Below, piece by piece: positions 23,110 to 27,736 of a stretch of 27,736 nucleotides of DNA (position 1 is its first letter; each line of letters begins with the position of its first letter). Under the pieces are notes generated by a model that had not been told where the DNA came from, did no database searches, and saw only the letters and a list, made by a program, of their open reading frames with translations. Source of the DNA: JABWBR01 sp036741235 (GTDB taxonomy: Bacteria; Bacteroidota; Bacteroidia; Chitinophagales; Saprospiraceae); assembly GCA_036741235.1 (NCBI GenBank), contig DAINSQ010000053.1, positions 1 to 27,736 on the forward strand. Direction: 5' to 3'. The translations under genes and the position numbers were made by a program.

Positions 23110-26052
23110 ATGGAGATCATGAAAAAACTACTACTGCTTGCAATAACTATTTTCACGATAGCAGCCTTACAGGCGCAATCCTGCCTGCCCAACGGCATCG
23201 TAATGACTACCCAGGCGCAAGTCGATAGTTTTCCAATACTGTATCCAGGCTGTTCAGTCATTGAAGGCAACGTAACTATTGGAGATAATGTTAGCCTTGT
23301 CACCGATCTTACGCCGCTCAGCAATATTACGCGCATTGAAGGATTTCTATATCTCTTTAGAAATGATCTGCTGGAAAGCCTGGCCGGTTTGGAGCAACTT
23401 ACGCGCGTTGACGGGTATCTCAATATTACCGGAAACAGCGCAGTGGAAAGTTTGTCCGGGTTATCGTCGCTCGAATACGTCGGCGGTTATTTGCGCATAG
23501 ATAATAATAATGGATTAACCGACTTGTCGGGGCTGGACAGCCTGGATTTTATCGGCGATTATGTGTGGATCAGAAATAATGCGCTGTTGACCAGCCTCAA
23601 CGGCCTGGAAGGCATTGAAACCCTGTTTGGCCGATTGACTATTCAGATGAATAATTCGCTGATCAACCTTTCGGGGCTGGATAATTTAACGCATGTTTAT
23701 GATTATGTGGATATTATAGGCAATGCTTCGCTTCAAAGTTTGGAGGGCTTAAACCAGTTGTCTTATATCGGCACGGATTTATCCATTCAAACTAATGAGT
23801 CTTTGGTCGACATATCTGCTTTGAGCAATATCACTTCCATACCCCGGCATTTAATCCTTACCAGCAATTATACGCTGCCGTCTCTGGAAGGGCTGAATAA
23901 CCTTGTTTATATAGGCGGGCAGTTTTATTTTACTGCCAATTATCTGTTGGAGAATGTATCCCCACTTCAGAATCTGGCGCATATCGGCAACAGGTTGTAC
24001 ATCGAATCCCTTAATTCGCTTACCTCGATTGAGGGGTTGAATAATTTGACGAACATTGGAGACGATCTCGTCATCGCCAACTGCGACAATCTGGAAAGCC
24101 TTGATGGGCTTGGCCAGCTGGATTCTATAGCCGGCGCGCTTATGATTATTGATAATGAGGTATTGGGGAGCCTTACCGGATTTGAGAACCTGGTATTTAC
24201 CGGTTCGCCTGTAGAAATCAGCGGAAATCCGCTGTTGAGCGAATGCGCTATATTTGCCATTTGCGACAAGCTGCTCAACGACTCCGATAATGTGACTATC
24301 GAAGACAACGCCCCCGGATGTAATTCCCTCTTTGAAGTGGAGGAAAATTGCGGCGCAGAACCCGTTTGGGCCACCGTCCTTATCGATCAAAACGGCAACT
24401 GCCTGGCCGATGCCGGCGATACGCCGGTGGCAGACGTGCAGGTGAGACTCAGCGCAACTACGCAAAATACCTTGCGCGCCACCGAATCCGACGGCATTGC
24501 CCGTTTCGGCTACCTCGACACCGGCGCCCTGGCCCTGTCCTTGCCGCATTTTCCTTCTATGAGTTGGGCGGCCTGCCAGGATACCATATGGCTCAATCCC
24601 GACACGATCGGCGGCGTTCCCCAGGCTGCGTTTGTGCTACAACCGCTCATCGACTGCCCGTTTTTGTCAGTAGAATTGGGCCTGCCGCCGTTTTTCCGGG
24701 GTTGCCTGGTAACTACCGATATGCAAGTGTCTACCGTCAATACCGGCGGCATTACAGCCGAGGATGTCGAGGTGGCCGTGGTGCTGCCGCTTTCGGTGAT
24801 GGAAGTGGTGAGCGCTACCCCGCCCATCGCCACTGTGGTTGGCGATACTTTGTACTTTGAGGTAGGCGACCTGCCGCCGTTTGTAACTTCCTATGTCAAT
24901 ATGACAGTCAGAACGCTTTGCGATACGTTCCTGTTGGGGCAAACTATCTGCCCGGAAGCTTATGCCGAAGCCGCCAATTTTTGCCCCTCCACACCCACGG
25001 CTTTTTCAGAAGTCAGAATCCAAACCGAGTGCATCGGCGATACGCTGGTGCGGTTTAAATTGAAAAATATCGGCGATGCCCCCACATTAGCTCCGCATAA
25101 TTACATCATCATTGAAGACGAGGTGGTTTTGATGAGCGACGAATTCCAGCTCGACGCACAGGAGGAATTGGTTATCGATATGCCCACCGACGGTTCTACT
25201 TTCCGCATGGAGGCCACCCGGTTTAATACCGGCGAACTAACCGCGGCTGCCATTGAAAACTGCGGGGGACTTGTGCCCGGCCTCATCACCGCCTTCTGGC
25301 TCGACCAGGGCGGCGAGAACTACGACATCGACTGCCGCATCGTGAACCAGGCTTACGACCCTAATCAAAAAACGGCTATCCCGACCGGCGTGGGCGAAGA
25401 CCACCTGCTGGCCGCCAATCGGCCGATCCAGTACACTATCGAGTTTCAGAACACCGGCACCGACACGGCTTACCGCGTGCAACTGATAGATGTTTTATCT
25501 CCCTACCTCGATGTCAATAGCTTCCTGCCGATTTACGCCTCGCATCCCTATACCTGGGAAATCCGCGGCCTCGATACGCTGGAGGTGCTGTTTTCCCCCA
25601 TAGCGCTGCCCGACAGCAATGCCAACGAAGCGGCGTCAAAGGGTTTCTTCAGCTTTTCCATCAATCAATTGCCCGACCTGCCCGACGGCACGGTCATCGA
25701 AAATACGGCCTCCATTATTTTTGATTTTAACCCGCCGATTATTACCAATACGGTGCTTCATACGATTGGCAAACTGATCGTGGCGATAGATGAACCGCAG
25801 CCTTATCTTCAATTGTGGAAAGTATTGGGCAACCCGATGCGCTCCTCGGCCATCTTTGCCGCACAAGCGTTGATCCCCGGCGAAAAACAATTCCGCCTGC
25901 TGGACGCCGCCGGCCGCCAGGTGCGTGCCGACCGGTTTGACGCGCAGGAATACATTTTTGACCGCGGCGCTCTGCCCGGCGGTATATATTTCTTCCAAAT
26001 TGTGGACGCCCAGGGCCGGGCGTTTACGGGTAAGTTGATGATTGCCAGATAA
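23110..26052 (+). CDS. Leucine-rich-repeat surface protein with DUF11-like domain and T9SS sorting domain
   Basis: This 980-residue secreted protein starts with a signal peptide (MKKLLLLAITIFTIAALQAQ from residue 4). The ATG at 23119, preceded by GGAG, is an alternative start three codons in. Residues of about 45-400 hold about a dozen repeats of 24 residues of the pattern LxSLxGLxxLxxIGxxLxIxxN, close to the receptor-L-domain type of leucine-rich fold. At about 420-480 there is an SdrD B-like module (DQNGNCLADAGDTPVADVQV). Two or three DUF11-like beta modules follow up to about 890 (IEFQNTGTDTAYRVQLIDVL, IENTASIIFDFNPPI). The final 80 residues (LGNPMRSSAIF to GKLMIAR) are a T9SS type A sorting domain. 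The probable role is binding of proteins or glycans at the cell surface. Confidence 0.92.
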   Translation: MEIMKKLLLLAITIFTIAALQAQSCLPNGIVMTTQAQVDSFPILYPGCSVIEGNVTIGDNVSLVTDLTPLSNITRIEGFLYLFRNDLLESLAGLEQLTRVDGYLNITGNSAVESLSGLSSLEYVGGYLRIDNNNGLTDLSGLDSLDFIGDYVWIRNNALLTSLNGLEGIETLFGRLTIQMNNSLINLSGLDNLTHVYDYVDIIGNASLQSLEGLNQLSYIGTDLSIQTNESLVDISALSNITSIPRHLILTSNYTLPSLEGLNNLVYIGGQFYFTANYLLENVSPLQNLAHIGNRLYIESLNSLTSIEGLNNLTNIGDDLVIANCDNLESLDGLGQLDSIAGALMIIDNEVLGSLTGFENLVFTGSPVEISGNPLLSECAIFAICDKLLNDSDNVTIEDNAPGCNSLFEVEENCGAEPVWATVLIDQNGNCLADAGDTPVADVQVRLSATTQNTLRATESDGIARFGYLDTGALALSLPHFPSMSWAACQDTIWLNPDTIGGVPQAAFVLQPLIDCPFLSVELGLPPFFRGCLVTTDMQVSTVNTGGITAEDVEVAVVLPLSVMEVVSATPPIATVVGDTLYFEVGDLPPFVTSYVNMTVRTLCDTFLLGQTICPEAYAEAANFCPSTPTAFSEVRIQTECIGDTLVRFKLKNIGDAPTLAPHNYIIIEDEVVLMSDEFQLDAQEELVIDMPTDGSTFRMEATRFNTGELTAAAIENCGGLVPGLITAFWLDQGGENYDIDCRIVNQAYDPNQKTAIPTGVGEDHLLAANRPIQYTIEFQNTGTDTAYRVQLIDVLSPYLDVNSFLPIYASHPYTWEIRGLDTLEVLFSPIALPDSNANEAASKGFFSFSINQLPDLPDGTVIENTASIIFDFNPPIITNTVLHTIGKLIVAIDEPQPYLQLWKVLGNPMRSSAIFAAQALIPGEKQFRLLDAAGRQVRADRFDAQEYIFDRGALPGGIYFFQIVDAQGRAFTGKLMIAR

Positions 26053-26053
26053 T

Positions 26054-26122
26054 GAGAAGGGTAAGGGAGTTAGAGAGAGGGAGAACTTGTAACATCTCTC
26101 CCTCTCTCACTCCCACCCTCTC
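26054..26122. terminator. Purine/pyrimidine long hairpin between convergent genes, probable bidirectional terminator
   Basis: The purine arm (26054-26084, GAGAAGGGT then GGGAGTTAGAGAGAGGGAGA) pairs with the pyrimidine arm (26097-26122, TCTCCCTCTCTCACTCCC then ACCCTCTC) over about 26 bp with single-base bulges and a loop of about 12 bases. A further CTCCCTCTC and TTTT follow at 26123-26134. It fills the gap between the stop codons at 26052 and 26133. Confidence 0.7.
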
Positions 26123-26132
26123 TCCCTCTCTT

Positions 26133-27736
26133 TTACGGCCTGATCACCGATTCGCTTTTAATCATTTTCTCGGTAACCGGCGTCATTCCCTCGGCCTGGA
26201 TGCGAATCCAGTAAACGCCTTCGCTGTAGGGCGAGAGGTCTAACTGCTCCAATTCGCGGGCTTCGTCGAGTCTCATTTCCTCTACTTGTTGCCCTTGCGC
26301 ATTAAAGACCTGCACGCGCACCTGCTTGCCTGCGATTTCCGTGAGGTCCATCATCACCAGCCCGTTGGTAGGGTTGGGATACACCTTCACTTTTGCTTGC
26401 GCTTGCGGCAGCGTATTGGCGCCTTCAAAATCGCCGGCCAGCGGGGCTACGCCGCCGCTGATCATCACATTGTCAATGGTGGCGGTAGTGGTAGTCGTGT
26501 TGTTAAAGCTTTCAACAAACAATCCTACCTGGATACAGCTATTCATCGCAATCGTAGCAGCGCTGCGGAAAGTCCAGTTCACACCGTCGGGCGAGCTATA
26601 AGCGGTAAATGTGCTACCCGAGCGGACCAGGCGCAGCCAGACGTGCGAAGGCGAAACCGTCATTTGCAGCGTATTGGTCACCCCGAAGTTGGAGGTTCTG
26701 ATTTCCCTTCTCAAAATCGTACTCAACTGCGTTTTGAGCGTAAACTTCTTCGAACCCTGCGACGAGCTTTCGCGCATTTGTACGCCTGCCCAGCCGCCCA
26801 TGGGGCTCAGTCCGCTTACCCGGGCCTTGATCTCGGCATTGCCGCACAAAGTTTGATAAACGGTATGCTGAACATCGGTCGTATTGGTCGTATAACCTTT
26901 GGCATTGAGCACAAAGCTGCCGTTGTTGATACAGGGAGAATAGATTGAACTGCCCGCAGCATTTGTGCCCACATCGCCGGCGCTCCAGCCGCTGGGCAGT
27001 GCAGTGCCTTCCACAACGGTGATCTGGGAAGTACAGGTACTGCTATTGCCGCACAAATCGCTCACCGTTACCGTCACCGCAATGGTCTGGTTTTTATTGG
27101 CGCAAGTGAACGTATTGGGCGTCATCGTTACGTTGTACTGCCCGCAATTGTCAGAGGTAGCGCCTAAATTCAGCACATCGCCGGCAACAAGCGTATATAC
27201 TCCGTCGCCATTGAGGGTCACCGTCGAATTTTTGCAGGAAACTACCGGCGGCGTATTGTCGATGCGCGTATTGTAGCTGGCAGAGGCACTATTGCCGCAG
27301 CCGTCGGTGGCCGTTACGGTCACTACTGCGTTGCAAGTACCCGTTGTAGAAGCTACTATCGTAGTTGTACTGAGGCAGTCGTCCACAACCGTTGTCGCAG
27401 CCAATGCAGCGGCCTCGGCAGCGGCTACCGTGGGATAACAGGCGGCAATTGTGCCGGGAGTTACCGTCGGGCCGGTGTTATCGATGCGGGTATTGTAGGT
27501 CACTGCTGTGCTGTTGCCGCAGCCGTCGGTGGTGGTTACTGTGACTACCGCCGTACATGTGCCAACCGTAGAAGCAGTTTCTGTAAGCATGCCGGGGCAG
27601 TTATCGGTAGCCGAGGTAGCTGCCAGGGCGGCAGCCTGGGCGGCGGCAACCGTCGGGTAACAGGCGGCAATTGTGCCGGTGGTTACCGTCGGGGCGGTAT
27701 TGTCGATGCGGGTATTGTATGTCACGCTGGCGCTGT
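26133..27736 (-). CDS. Repetitive HYR/Ig-like T9SS surface protein, 5' end outside the window
   Basis: The frame is open to the right edge, so the start and signal peptide are missing; only the last 530 or so residues are seen. The visible N-terminal part has 74-residue repeats (YNTRIDNT, GTIAACYPTVAAA, VTVTATDGCGNS), a Cys-containing HYR-like unit. Another HYR-like stretch ends with VSDLCGNSSTCTSQITV. At about residues 265-430 there is a DUF1349-like/concanavalin fold (EIKARVSGLSPMGGWAGVQMRES, SPDGVNWTF). The last 80 residues are a T9SS type A sorting domain (VYPNPTNGLVMMDL to EKMIKSESVIRP). It is probably a long surface adhesin or matrix protein. It converges with the leucine-rich protein across the purine/pyrimidine hairpin. 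Confidence 0.9.
   Translation of the reverse strand, partial: SASVTYNTRIDNTAPTVTTGTIAACYPTVAAAQAAALAATSATDNCPGMLTETASTVGTCTAVVTVTTTDGCGNSTAVTYNTRIDNTGPTVTPGTIAACYPTVAAAEAAALAATTVVDDCLSTTTIVASTTGTCNAVVTVTATDGCGNSASASYNTRIDNTPPVVSCKNSTVTLNGDGVYTLVAGDVLNLGATSDNCGQYNVTMTPNTFTCANKNQTIAVTVTVSDLCGNSSTCTSQITVVEGTALPSGWSAGDVGTNAAGSSIYSPCINNGSFVLNAKGYTTNTTDVQHTVYQTLCGNAEIKARVSGLSPMGGWAGVQMRESSSQGSKKFTLKTQLSTILRREIRTSNFGVTNTLQMTVSPSHVWLRLVRSGSTFTAYSSPDGVNWTFRSAATIAMNSCIQVGLFVESFNNTTTTTATIDNVMISGGVAPLAGDFEGANTLPQAQAKVKVYPNPTNGLVMMDLTEIAGKQVRVQVFNAQGQQVEEMRLDEARELEQLDLSPYSEGVYWIRIQAEGMTPVTEKMIKSESVIRP
27259..27736 (-). repeat. 222-bp coding tandem repeats
   Basis: The word TCGATGCG recurs at 27259, 27481 and 27703, exactly 222 bases apart, and the surrounding DNA is highly similar. 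Each unit codes for 74 residues containing NTRIDNT. Two full units (27259-27480 and 27481-27702) are inside the window, and a third continues past its edge. Confidence 0.93.

Noticed and set aside
23851..24549. 232-residue minus-strand frame inside the leucine-rich gene
   Set aside because: It is the antisense of regular repeats, with repetitive composition and no independent signals.

Overview
The window looks like a piece of a Bacteroidota chromosome, most likely from the Saprospiria/Lewinella side of the phylum. The evidence is several very large secreted proteins built from PKD, HYR, LamG and leucine-rich modules, three of which end in a type IX secretion (T9SS type A) C-terminal sorting domain. 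Several intergenic regions also carry a perfect match to the Bacteroidota -7 promoter element TAnnTTTG a short way upstream of a start codon, and clear Shine-Dalgarno sequences are generally missing. No rRNA, tRNA, CRISPR array, transposase or phage gene was seen, and no gap between genes exceeds about 270 bases.

Left part (1-7931), housekeeping and envelope: an exported S9-family prolyl-oligopeptidase-like peptidase (+) converges on class II fumarase fumC (-). Behind fumC on the minus strand lie a LOG-family nucleotide hydrolase, apolipoprotein N-acyltransferase lnt with its own terminator, and an exported protein of unknown function with weak kinase-fold-like motifs.

Middle part (7932-12646): a membrane protein with a probable M15/LAS-like metallopeptidase domain (+) converges on an RtcB-type RNA ligase (-). 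RtcB is divergent from a C39-peptidase/ABC exporter (+). Intergenic DNA here carries a dispersed 7-bp repeat (ACAACCT and its complement). It occurs at three loci, two of which bracket the ABC exporter gene in inverted orientation, while the third supplies the stop codon of the exported unknown protein.

Right part (12647-27736), cell surface: a two-gene minus-strand operon encodes a LamG/Ig-like secreted protein and a roughly 2,100-residue PKD/HYR/propeller protein with a T9SS signal. The second is split into two reading frames at a run of six C, and adding one C restores a single frame. An alpha-solenoid protein of unknown function (-) is divergent from a 980-residue leucine-rich T9SS protein (+). 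The last gene (-) is cut by the window edge and carries 222-bp tandem repeats, a DUF1349-like domain and a T9SS signal.

Two independent reading-frame breaks sit at or beside homopolymers (C6 at 17492-17497 and A4 at 8786-8789). This suggests either residual sequencing indels or real slippage sites. I do not see a convincing new defence or metabolic system. The most unusual signals are the heptamer repeat family with its placement at gene ends, and the paired giant surface proteins.
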